Shown piece after piece: positions 43,978 to 56,500 of a DNA stretch of 64,000 nt; position 1 is the first letter of the stretch; every line of letters begins with the position of its first letter. The position numbers and the translations under genes were made by a program. Source of the stretch: Steromphala cineraria (taxonomy: Eukaryota; Mollusca; Gastropoda; Trochida; Trochidae). The notes below the pieces were generated by a model. The model saw only the letters and a list, made by a program, of their open reading frames with translations, was not told the DNA's origin and made no database searches. Where the stretch lies: positions 57,124,727 to 57,188,726 of the forward strand of contig OU744732.1 of assembly GCA_916613615.1 (NCBI GenBank), written 5' to 3'.

Positions 43978-46900
43978 TTGAAAAGTACTGTAATGTACAG
44001 AATACAGTTTAAACTGCGCTCATTCATAAATCGCCACAACTTGCACATTAGATTCAAAATAAAGAATTTGCCCTATGAAACATTATTTTTTTGCTGCTTG
44101 AAATGGTAATTGCAGTTATAATAATTTTTCGAGTCTATCCCTGGATACCCCAGCATTAACTAAAACACAGATCAGGTTGTCTGGGATATTGACACTTTTC
44201 CTGTGAAATCTATTCCCAAGGTAATGAAGCTTGAAGTACAAAGCGATTTTCTTATGTGCTTGATGGCATGGCTTCTGCTATAACGCATTTAAACTTTGCT
44301 GTGGAATGTATCAAATCATTAACAGCTAGACATCGTTTGAGGTTTGTAAAACTTCCCTTGATACTTTTCTTATGGGAATTCCGAATTTCTTCTTAAAATA
44401 TTTACATTTAATCTCAATATGAAAATTATATAAATTGAAAGTAAATACCAACATTATGGGTAATGGAAAATTAACACATTAATAATTAAAGTAGTGTTTG
44501 AGTAGTTTTCTTCAATCTAAATGTGTTAAAGACATTATCTCATTGGTAAGCCAGAATAAAATCGACCCCTCCAGCCCCCTCCAGTAAAACGCAGAGCAAA
44601 TGAAGAGCAGCAAACACTTAACATGTCTAATTTCACATGATAAAAGAATGAACTATTTTTAAACATTTTAAACACACAACAAATATATTGACCTTAAATA
44701 ATGTCTTTATTAGACATTTATACTAAAATAGCGTTACATGACATTTCTGTATGCAACGCAATATGTTTATGTGATTTACAGAACGTTTAGTTAATGCAAT
44801 AACATTGCAGTCTGTGTAAGGTTTCAAATCTCCTTTAGGTATCAAAATAACATTTTCTGCCCGTTGAAAGTTGAAATACCTTCGAAGTATTAGGCCAACA
44901 CAATTGACATTTGACTTTCCGTGATGATAATTTCAACTTATCTAAATGTATAAGTGATGGTGTAAGTCGGTACACTGTTTTCAGTCCATAACAAGTTTAT
45001 TAACAGCCAGATTTTTCCACAATTGTTTTTCAAAAAACTCCCCTCCTGAGCATTAAACATTACTTTTCAATACTTTACTCTACTTTAACATACTGTGCTT
45101 TTAGTTTAAATTCTGAATTCAATTGAAGGCAACAACAATTGATTGATGACATAATATATCCACCTGTGTCTTTCAACTACTCAACTTTTAAACGTATTCC
45201 TGTTGAAGTCAGTTGATTCAATTACAGAGGGATAACATTGACATCAATTTCTACTCAAACCTTATCCGTTATGTCTAGCTCAAATACCCATTACCCATTT
45301 ATCAGGAAATAAAAACATTCAACCTGAAACGAAGACCTTTCAGAAGTAAATCATTTCAAAATCTTATGGATAACATGGTTGAATAAATTCCTTTCAAACA
45401 ATTGTGCACAGTAATATTGTTTAATGAATACGAAGATAACGATTATGTGTTATGTTTTACTCCCGAAGGTTTCTATAAGATGCCTCTTGAATATTAAGTT
45501 AAAACGAGGCGATAAAAAAGGGAATATATTTCCTTAGAGATTTTTTTTATCTGCTTAAGGTTTTGTAATTACATCAGAGATAAGATAACACCTGTCAAAT
45601 CATTCTTCATAGGGACATACAAAAAACAAGGACACAGCGTAGTGAAAAAGACAAAAAATGGTCTCAGGTCTTCATGTCTCATAAGAGTGAAATGAGAGGA
45701 AAACTTAACATTCCATAAGATTATTTTAAACGACTGTCAGTCCTCTTTTGAGTACCAATTCTCCACAGTCATACCCCTCACTGCATTGTCCTAAATATTT
45801 TAGAAACTTTGACTTTAAGTGTTTAAATAGACATGATATTGATTTAAATGACTCAGTATGTACATTCTAATTGAGCTTTTAAGATGAATAGTAATGTACA
45901 AAAAGTTTCATAATGATATTCAACCAACTCCAGTTTTTTTCTGTCGCGTATCTCCTATCACACCCTGATATATACAAACTTGAATTGGCCAAACAAAACT
46001 CAGAAAATTGATGAAGCTAATAATTATTACTACGAAGATTAAAAACACCATGTAGCATGTAAACTTCCGATTCTCCAAGGATATATATAATCAATGTGTA
46101 CCAATTGTAACGAGGAAGGTTTTGTAGGTGAAGAGTTTTCAATCTGTTATGGTCATTCAACTTTATGTAGACCATATGAAACATCGTCAGCAGCTGAGAC
46201 AGTCATGATGAACAAGGGATTGAATTAGAATTGAATCAGTCAAGAAAGCCAATGTCCTAGATTGACAATGTTAATAAGCCTACTCTGTGATGGGCGGTCG
46301 TGACAATATTCTGTTTTAAACAGGGCGCCATTCGTTAGCATATGATACATGTATAATATTGAATTGGAAGTAGTCAACCATGCGACTTATGTCTCTATGA
46401 GTATCTACTTTTGGCTAAAATGACGAAACATTTGTTGACAATAAGACAAGCAATTGAACAATCGAACAATAACAAGATAATGACACCTACGGTAGCAATA
46501 GAACACGTCAGTGTATCATTCTTACCATGCTATTGAAACACAACCCTCTAACATGACACGAAAACTAGTTAGATAATACTGCCTTCTGATTGGTTCCTTT
46601 TTAAAATTTTGGAGTAACTATATCGGTTTGAAGTTAAATTTAGGGCAAATAATGCACTACATACAACCCCAAAATTAAAAACAGAATGGACTTACCTCCT
46701 AAATATACTAAAAAAATCTACATTTGTACATTAATTGTGTTATTTCTATTAAAAACAGTTATCTTGACTAATTGCGATGAATTATCAAAATTAGTTTTAA
46801 CTGCTTTACGCGCATCATTGTTGATAAAATGCCCTTTGATAAATTTGTTTGACTAAAAACTAAAAAAGGGATCTTTAATAGCTGTTCCAGAAAAAGTATA

Positions 46901-48884
46901 ACATTCAAGTTAGTACCTAAAATTGAAAAGAACAGCTAATATCCGTACATAAAAGTGATCAATTAAATTGGATTTGGTCATGACTAGAGTGAAGATATAC
47001 ATGTTTCGTTATTTATGTAGCCTTGGTTGTTCATTTTAAAGAAGACACACTTTTTTCTCTGTTCAAATAAAAAGCAAATTCAATAATGTGGTTACAAAAC
47101 TCACTGTTTTTTTAAGTTTGTCATTGTTTATTCATGTAATCGCAACAAATTGATGAAAATAAGGTATCTGCATAGTTAAATACAAAACATCAGATGAATG
47201 ATGCGATAATACAAGTCACGAAATAAGTAAGGTATGTGATTGCCCTTTATTTAACACTTTATTTCAGCATCAAAATGTGATTCCATTATTATTGTTCTTT
47301 TACCTCTTTAATTGCATTTTTGGATATCACATTTCAAATATTATGTGTGTCGTGGTACACATTTAATCAATCGTTGATCTTTTCGTTTTGAATGTTTTCA
47401 TTAATGATTATTATTTTTTAAGGGAGAGAAGGTTTTATAACTAATAAGACAAATAAAGGTTTGCAATCTCGTTGACAGGAAATCAATATATTCAAGTGTG
47501 GCTGTTTTGAACGTTTGTCTGAAATCTAAACAAACCTTTAGAAAGTTCAGATATCTCTTCGATTTCTAAGGCATGGATTAGTTCAATAATATATGTTTTC
47601 ACTTAACCATATTGTGAAAGGTTAGCCTATAAAAATAAAGAAAAAAGAGTTTTTATTAAATAAATGAGTAAGGCCTTATATGTTATCATATCTATACGTT
47701 TCATTACGATCATTTCTTTGATATTATCAATACAAAATTACTTCAAAGTGTAAAGCTGATGCAGAAACTATGACGTTGATGACAATGTTTAATTTATGTT
47801 TCGTTAGTTAAATGTCCTCCATTGATCTTCTATAAACATGCACATTTTTAAAAATGTTATTTGCTCTTAGTGCAAATATCAAGAAATATGGGTTGTCTTG
47901 AGTTCGATTCATTCAATTAAGAATGTACCAAAGTTAATGTGTTTCTCAGTTCATGGAGAACAATCATTTTCTCATTTCATACAGATCATATTAATAGAAT
48001 ATTACTCATTTGGCAGTGATTTATGCAACACTTGGGTCCAAATGTAAACCTTTCTTCTCATCTAATAACAATATCATAATTATTAAACTTATTTTTTTTG
48101 TAAAAGACATAAACGGTATTATTATCTAGCAACTTTAAATATACATATATTTAGTTTGAAAATGACAATATTCTAAGAAACTTTGAACGAAATTTACTAA
48201 ATTGATTAAAAAGTTTTGATTATAGAATATTTTGTTAAGAAATGGTTACCAATCAAAATTTTCCAAAAATGATGATTTAACAAAGGAATTCTTACACACT
48301 GTGAAACAAACTTATGATCAACAGCTTTATGTAGTTTGACAGTTGTTCAAATTTACATTTACGAAATAAATGTGATGAAAATAGTATTGAAAAGAAAATA
48401 TTTCCCAATGGACTTGCAACATAAGTAAGGCAGAAGAAACTCATCTAAATGTATATAGGTAACCCCATGTGGGTGCAAATAGAACATGATGTCAGACTTT
48501 TTCGTATATTTTCAGCAATAAAGTCAGTAATATTTACTGAGGGAAAATGGTTTGGATACGTGACACACATGCCTACTTCGTGTTATATTTACAATTTCAT
48601 GTACATGAATATCCTAGTCATTCATTTCAACATCACTTAATGACCTTCAGAGTTTTGTAAAGGTAACTAAACTCAATCGATGCAATTAATAATGTACATA
48701 ATTAGATGGAATTCTTCTGTATGACAACTTTGCGAATTTCTGTTTAAAACGCCATGTTGGTACATGACCATGAATATTAAAAATATTACCCCATCTGTCT
48801 ATTTCATCATGACAAAACATGAAATTTTGCAGCGAGACCCGATGATCCCAAAGGTGTATATGTTACGAACCATCTGGGGTATAT
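43978..48884. other. AT-rich DNA, no gene seen
   Basis: Almost no open frame above 60 codons and no recognisable exon, RNA gene or transposon end over 4.9 kb. I see nothing to annotate beyond short A/T runs and an ATTGG box at about 46585. Confidence 0.5.
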
Positions 48885-48960
48885 CACAATCTGCAGATTG
48901 TTCGAACAATCTAGGAATATTTCAATATTCCTAGATTGTTTAAACAATCTGCAGATTGTG
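48885..48960. repeat. 76-bp loopless palindrome built from CAATCT boxes
   Basis: Two 38-bp arms are mirror images except at the centre base and one internal site, TTCGAA in the left arm versus TTTAAA in the right. Each arm contains CACAATCTGCAGATTGT and ACAATCTAGGAATATT, so smaller palindromes nest within the large one. This differs from hairpins A-F, which have loops. Confidence 0.9.
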
Positions 48961-48967
48961 AGACCTG

Positions 48968-49184
48968 CACAATCTGGGAATGATCACAATCTAGGAATAG
49001 TTTTGGTCCAACTAACGGAGTAGCGTTGTCCATTCCTAGATTGTGAGGGGCTCTTACCTAGTCTAGGGGATCCTCTGAAGGGTCAGTGTGGTCTATTCCA
49101 AGATTGTGATGGACTCTTAGCGACTTTCTATCTTTAATCTATGGAGTAAAGGGGTATATTCCTAGATTGTGAGGGGCTCTTACA
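48968..49184. repeat. Array of ATTCCTAGATTGTG boxes, three at exact 63-bp spacing
   Basis: Reverse-oriented boxes begin at 48968 (CACAATCTGGGAATGA) and 48985 (CACAATCTAGGAATAG). Forward boxes ATTCCTAGATTGTGAGGGG, followed by CTCTTAC, start at 49032, 49095 (diverged) and 49158, spaced exactly 63 bp apart. The 37 bp or so between forward boxes are not obviously alike. The box is the same motif found in the adjacent palindrome. No coding content. Confidence 0.85.
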
Positions 49185-52100
49185 TGGATATTCCTTTGTC
49201 AGTCCTGTAAGTCCAAACAAAAGCCAAATTATTTGATATTATCACACACTGATATACACTTACAAGGCAACACCGTTCTGGTACGCAGCTGTTAAACCTT
49301 TAAACAAATTTCAAAAGTTTGAACTTATTAATCTTCTTTTGGAAATACTTTCAGCTATTGTTTTAGATATACATAACGTCTTGAAGTATTATCAGAAATA
49401 TTGTGATATCGACGTGTTAAATGTTTTGTGGTGGATTGATAATCTTAAGTATGTTCTAAGCTTGTCAATAAAACATTAAACGAACAACTGAACATACCAG
49501 ACAAGATATAACGCTGTCTCATATGAACCATGTCCCTGAGGGGCAAAAACTGACTCGATTTCCAGTCATATGCATGAAAGTGTGATATAGTGTTCTTTTT
49601 ACAGCAAAGAAGAATCATTACTATTCAGATGAATATTTGGTTTTTCTTACTTATGTCACATTTCTTTCTTCCTAACTAGATTAAATGGTGTTCTTGGGAA
49701 AAAACTGTAGACATATTTTATTACATTGTCCATGAAAACGTGAACAATATCTACAATATCGTTGCATTATGGTTAGATTTCTAAACTTTGAAAATAATTC
49801 TTTCCATGAAGTTATCAGTGTCAACTTGTCAAACAGTGATTAATTGACTAATTCCTTCTGAGAAAACTTTTTGATATTGAAATTTGTCACAAGCAAGACT
49901 GAATTTCTAATTATACTGATATTTTACCAAACATTCCTATTGTTCTTGTGTTCTTACACGATGAATGTTCAGGCGTCAAAGTCTTGTATCTATTGCATAC
50001 CAGAGAAGGAACAAATCAACTGTTGAATGTATATCCTGCTTTTCAACAAAGGAATGGGTAAATGAAACATTTAAAGATGAATATCAATGACGTTCTGTTT
50101 AACTCAGTCATTTATAAAACACCTGTATTGTTTTAAAGGGAACATTACGGTTAAAACTGTTCAGGTGTCGAAATCCGTCATATGGGATTCACCGTTGGAT
50201 TCAAGTCATGTCAATTGTTTTTTATATTAAGAGCCACATCAGGATTTTGGGTTAATATATATCAGGGTACTGGTGTATCCGAAGCGGAAACAAATACAAT
50301 GATGTTGAAGGTTGCCTAAAATTGACTTATCAAAACAACTCAAACTGAGAATAGTTTAAACTAATAACATTCAGCTGTCAATCAATAAATTTCAGCTTTT
50401 ATGTATTTTTTTAGAAGAATATTATTAAAATATAGAATGGATCAGTAGATGGATTATTATTGACAATAAATTGACTCCATTATTCGGCATAATATCAGTT
50501 ATGACTTAAAACATGCATACATGTCATTGTGCACTCAAAGAATAGAGGTTGCTATACATCTATAACAATTGAATATCAGCGCATGTATATTCTGGCATAT
50601 TTGGCATGTCAAACTGTACAGGGAAAGGGTATGACTCTATATCATTCAAAAAACGCATCATCACAAACTGTATTCATTTAGGGTAATTATTGCGACTTTT
50701 ATATGAATTTTCGCAATGATTTTCTGCTATTTTTCATTTCATCTGTACATTGAAAAGATTCAATTTATTGATAGTGAAACACAAGAATGTAATTCAATGT
50801 TAATCCAACTTCCATGTTTATCTCACCAGAACTAATGGTGGACAATTTGTATGGTTAAACATCCGAACATTATTTCGGCAGCAGGACGTCTTACTTTGGC
50901 CAACTATTAAACTTGAGTAAGTAACTAAATAGTTTTATAGTGTCAATTGAAATTTGTAAGCTAACTAAAGTTTTTCTGTTTAAGTCGAAATTGTAAAATC
51001 CCTAAAAATATAACATGTTTTCTCCATCAAATCTACTTCGACCTTATTTGTTTCTTTGAAATAGGCGAATAAATACCATTCTGTCATATAACCCATTTTG
51101 GAAACTTTGTGCATGGTAATGTTCGCCTCAACGATGACACGTGGTCCTTATTTAAGCCATTACATTGGTGATTAATGACAGATGTAGACAACGACATACG
51201 GTAAAGTCCAGACATACACTTTCATTATTCTTTTGATCTGGTTCCCTGATGTCAACAGGTCATATGTTGGACATGAAAAGACACTCAGAATGTGCGGAGG
51301 TGTAAAATGACCGAGAACCTGAATGTACTAAGTTGTCTATATCGTATTGGGACCAAGAAATATATAGTCTTCATTACAACATAAACATGTAATGGCCTCC
51401 ACCCAATCTAAGTAAATGTCTAACTTACTTTGTATTTAGAATTTCCTGAAAATACACAGTTTTTTAAAAGGAACTTATTTTGCGGTTTCTTTTCATATTT
51501 CCAGAAACGTTTTTTAATCTGTGCCTAACGCAATACCGACCATGTTGTACCCTTTCCGTTTTATTTCTCCCTGATTAAAGACAACATCGGGATACCTATG
51601 TTATCAACACATCTACTTCTCGTTACTCCTCCACAACATTCCAAAAAGAGTATCTTTATTTTTGGCATAGGAATTATGAACATAATGAACTAGATCAAAG
51701 GGATGCTTGAAAGTATGTCTGGAGTTCGCCTTGTAATTCTGCAGATAATCATAAAATCTTAAATCTTTATGAACTTAATCTGTCATTTATGATGATAGAT
51801 GGCAGTTTAATTAAGAACTGAAAATGTCGGGAAATATTTTTTGGCTGAGATTTACTTATTAAAAAAGTATTGATCAAGGGTCTGAATAGAAAAAGTTGGC
51901 AGAAAGATGTTATTCACGAATTTTGGCTGACTTGAAATTTTTTAAGAATTATTAGGTCCCAGTGCAATTAATGGCGTATTACGTGTTTGTTCGAATGGAC
52001 CACAATTTACCTATTGTTATTTAGAGGACAACTTATATAAAACAACATCATTTACAATTAACTAAATATCATCCGTCCTCGTGTGTTTTCATTCTGCAGC

Positions 52101-53479
52101 ATCTTACAGAATGTTTTGCAATTTCATTCCCTGGCAAATATGTTTTTATCAAAATATCAACTAATTACTTTTCAAACAACATTACATGTCTTGCTGTTAT
52201 AATGATCTCCTAATGTACATGAAAGTGAAAACTTATATTTCAATATATTGAACAAATATATAATGTCAGCAAAACGAATCTTTACGATTCAACGTTTCGA
52301 ATTTGCAGGAGACTTTTGTACTATAGGTGTAGATGCAGCTATGTCACAAAAACCTTTTATCTTAAACATGAAAGGATTGGGCAATACCAACCCTATGAAA
52401 TTGAAATAAGTCTCTTGAAAGGTAACTAAAGTTAAATAATAAACTAAGAAATTTACAGCCTCCCGAAGCTGAAGGTGACATTTCCATATTGGAGTTTTTT
52501 ATCATGATTTCTGTGTCTTGTCTCTTGGGATTTCATGTATCATATTTCCGGATGTGTTGCAAAAAGTTTAGTAAAATTTTATGTTTTATTGCTGTTTACA
52601 ACCCATAGGTGGCAGTCTTGCATTTGCAATTACACAACAGGTGGATTTATACGAGAGTTTCTATGTGGGGTTACTTAGGTAACAAGTCACGATAATTCAA
52701 ATGCGTTTATAGTTCTATAAAGTGGTAAATAAGAAACCACCATATTGATTAAACGTTTTTTTGTGAAAAAACATGTTTCTGTAACAAATTCGTATAATTA
52801 AAGAAACTCATCAAATTTACCAAAAATACCTGTAGGAAAATCTTCGTATGCAAAATCAGTTTTCAGTAATAATTTATTCATTTGGATTAGACGCACTTAA
52901 CTCAGAACTGCCGTTGTTATCTTTTGGTAAGTTTGCAAGCAGACATGGACATATTGTAGACTCACTAGACACACACACGTTCCTAAAAGCATGAAAATTG
53001 TTCGCAAAGTCATCAATACAATACATTATATTCATTGTTTAAGGTTTTGGATTGAGATCCAATTGATTACCAATTAGCATCACAGTTGTATTAGAAAGAG
53101 GCATAGTTCCTTACAATTTAAGCCATATGATAAAATATCACCAATTCTCGAGATATGACATTTTAAAAATCAGTTTATTTGCTATATCCTTCTGTCTTAA
53201 AATATCAATTATTTGGTTCATTTACATCCTTCTTTGTACTATTCTCTGTTTTTCTGCGACAGTTGATAGGCAACAGTGTCTTTCTCAAAGGGGCAATGGA
53301 GTGGACATGCAAATACTCCAGACGCCCTACACATATCTTCTATTTTGAGTTCTGATTAAATGCAAAATACATTTTTATCTGATTTAGGATATAACATTCT
53401 TTGTTAGAAAATAAGCTTGAAGATTCTAACTTTCCAACAAAAGTGAGCTCAAACTCTTATGGTTTTTATCATTTGGGCT
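49185..53479. other. AT-rich DNA, no gene seen
   Basis: No coding exon, RNA gene or repeat end is recognised over 4.3 kb. The 73-codon frame at 53127-53348 is hydrophobic but has no identifiable motif and is likely chance. Confidence 0.45.
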
Positions 53480-53489
53480 CATTTACCCG

Positions 53490-53570
53490 TCAATCCGGTT
53501 CGTCGGTTAGCAGTTACGTGGCAGTTGACAGAAAAGCATATTGACTTGATCCCGGGTTCTACCAAAATTA
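53490..53570 (+). other. Weak tRNA-like (possible SINE head) segment
   Basis: A box-A-like GGTTAGCAGTTACGTGG (about 53505) is followed about 45 bp later by GATCCCGGGTTCTACC (about 53548), which resembles the T-arm and box B of a tRNA. The acceptor stem does not pair well and no anticodon arm is convincing. I do not call a tRNA gene; a decayed tRNA-derived SINE is possible. Confidence 0.3.
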
Positions 53571-53580
53571 AATTTGCTTA

Positions 53581-56500
53581 CATGTAATTTACTTAGAATA
53601 GACTCGATAAGGTGTTATCATGACGTCATTCATCAACTAAACAAAGTGCCGCTCATGTCTCAAGTGTTTTGTCCTGTTTTAATCGTGTAAGTGAGACATA
53701 ATAAAACAATTATGGACTGGGCAATATTGTGTCTATACAATAGCTATTGTATCACCATCACAATCAATCTTGTCAACCTACAAAGGGGATTCAAAATATT
53801 TGCTACACAATAAGCAACTTTTTCGGTTATTTTTTTTCACAAAAGACTAAACAAAGAGTCATTCTGGGTAGTCATAAAACTGCGTGATGTGTTCCAGCAT
53901 CAGCTCCAAGGTCACGTGATTTTCACAAAAATGCACGCGAATTACTGAAATAAAAAAGTTTAGGTTTCAGCTATGTCGTTGCGAAATTAACTGACACCTT
54001 CAGTACTATAAAGTTTTCGAGGTTTAAAAAAATTAGAATGGCAAAGTTTCGTTAGGACGCCAGTTTTCACAATACGTTACTTTAATAAACGCCCTAATGT
54101 CGAATCAGATTTATATTTACCTGCTTTAAAGGTTGCAATGCCCAGCACTAAAATACACTTGATTGCAAAGTCGCACAAGTGTTATGAGAAAAAGGCTTTT
54201 TAGCGGTACTTCCATAGCCTCTCTAACTCTGTTAGTGCCACTACAAACTAACATGGCTTTGTGATGTATCTTCAAAGGTTGGTTACACTAAAACAAATTA
54301 ATTCAATATTGTATAATGGAGTGTTTATAACATAACAAAGAATAAACATAGGGTCATTTGCCGTTTGTGACAAATTAGAAGATATCCGGATGGGGATTTT
54401 TAAATTCGTAAAGATCCTACAATACACATTGTTCGATATTGTTCTAGCCGAAATACCTCATATAAAAGTAGTCAGCAATGTCAAAAATGAAAATTTCATT
54501 TATTCAATAAATGCAGACAAATGTATAAATAAATAAAAAATTACTTACATAATTATATATTTTTCAGGGATTTAATATTTTTTATAAATGTGCAATCTAC
54601 TGAAAATCATTACTGAATTATTGTTATAAGCTAGGTTAAGGAACGGGTAAGTTAATATATCCATACAATATATCCTTGTGTTTACAATTCCTTCTAATAA
54701 GGGGAAAATGTTGTTATCAATAACAAGTGTAGAATATCTTAAAACTTAGTCCTGCTTGGAAGCTAAAAGGAAACACATTAATTTTATGTAAGCAAAGAAA
54801 GCCATGAAGTATATATAAACCTAAACATATGACACTTCATTGTCTAATGTGAAAACAAGACTCACATATTTCCATAAAATGTACAATGAAATGTACTTTA
54901 ATCTTTAATAGACCCTACAGGTCCTTCAAAACGTGTCTTTCAAACAAACAACCTCATTCATGTCAGTGAGGGTTCTTTAAACACTTTATTATAAAGACAT
55001 TAGAATTATCAAGAGTGTCATTTCCTGTCAAGAAGTTAATTATGCTCGACTGGATTCTGCATTACGATAATTCATAAATATAATAGATAAGTGAAACATT
55101 AAAGGTGTCTCAAAAGACAAATTTATCATGATGGATCATGATTTATTAATTTTGAGCGTATAGATATTCATGATAATATTTTAGCTATACCTATTAAGAG
55201 ACCTAATAAGTATCATTCTCTTTCATAACAGGATCTTTCATCATCACATAAGCAACATTACCTTAATGATAGAAATTTAAAAACAAATAACTATGAATAA
55301 TAGACATGAAAAAGCACCTAATGAAGTGTACATGTAATTAAGAAGTTAATGAAAGGAAGAGTTTCGTGATAATTAATTCAAGATTTTAAAGTTTCTTTTT
55401 CCGGAAATTTTACCAGGAGCAAGAAACACTTTTCTAAGAGAGATTTTCGTCAAATACAAAGTACAACCAACCCTTATTCATTGATCAATTCAATCACTGA
55501 AAATAATGAAGGACAGGTAGTTCTTTTACCATATTCACTCTATGATTTATCTTCCATTTAAATATTTGATATGTCACGATTGAAATCTTATTTTTTCTTA
55601 TATTTATATATGATTATGTTAGTGTTTCTTTGGTTTTGTGCCAGATGTAATGTCAGCATCGTATGAAGAGCCATGAGTCCTATAACGCTATCACTGTTGA
55701 CGAAATACACTTCAGATTGTATGAGAAGTATATTCAATGTGTAAAAGGAAATGAATCTTCGATTAGAGTATTAATAACCCAACAAGTGCTTTGCAAACCA
55801 AAGACCTTAACTGGGGACAGAATTAGGTCTACTCATATAAGCCTCTTTAACACAATATGTAGCTACCGAAATGTCAAGATTTTAATGAAACTTAACCTCA
55901 TGTTTTCTCTGTAAATTGCAAGGTATTGAAGAGGCTTTAGTTTCGTTGGCTACCTTATTTCTGAATGTGTATAGGGTGCTTGTTAAGTTTCTTATGTTAT
56001 GTTACAGCTAACGAAAATGTGAAATGTGAACCAGAACAATAAGTCACGTGTGTTTCTGTTTGTCAATTTTGAAGGCTGTTTCAGGGTTGTTAACATTATC
56101 AATAGTTAACACTTATTCAATGAACACAATTTTGTGCCCTGAAGCTGTAATCAATCATACAACAAAAATGTTTAAGAAGAAAATATCATATTTGTATTGT
56201 TATACAAGAAGAAAAAACATTCCCTAAATCACCTACATGTATTTCCTTTTTTGGTAAGTGTATGTTAAATTGTATCATATATATAATTTCAGGTGACGAA
56301 TGTTTCAATCAAAATAATTAATTTAATTCTGTTGTTTAACGAGCTTGATGATAATTGAAACGTCAGTAATTTTCTATTAAGTCACATGGTTTGCACACGA
56401 AATTAGTTCCACTTTTCAATAAGAATACTTGTTTACATAGTGTCAGTTCACAACTTAAGAGGCGAAATACTTCCCAACAATAACAACATTAATGCCTCAG

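Noticed and set aside
48968..49184. CRISPR-like array
   Set aside because: The sequence is clearly eukaryotic, only three forward boxes exist, the middle one is diverged, boxes also occur inverted nearby, and no cas-like gene is present.
53127..53348. Hydrophobic frame as a small membrane protein
   Set aside because: Single short frame with AT-rich codons, no family match I can name and no neighbouring exon; most likely chance.
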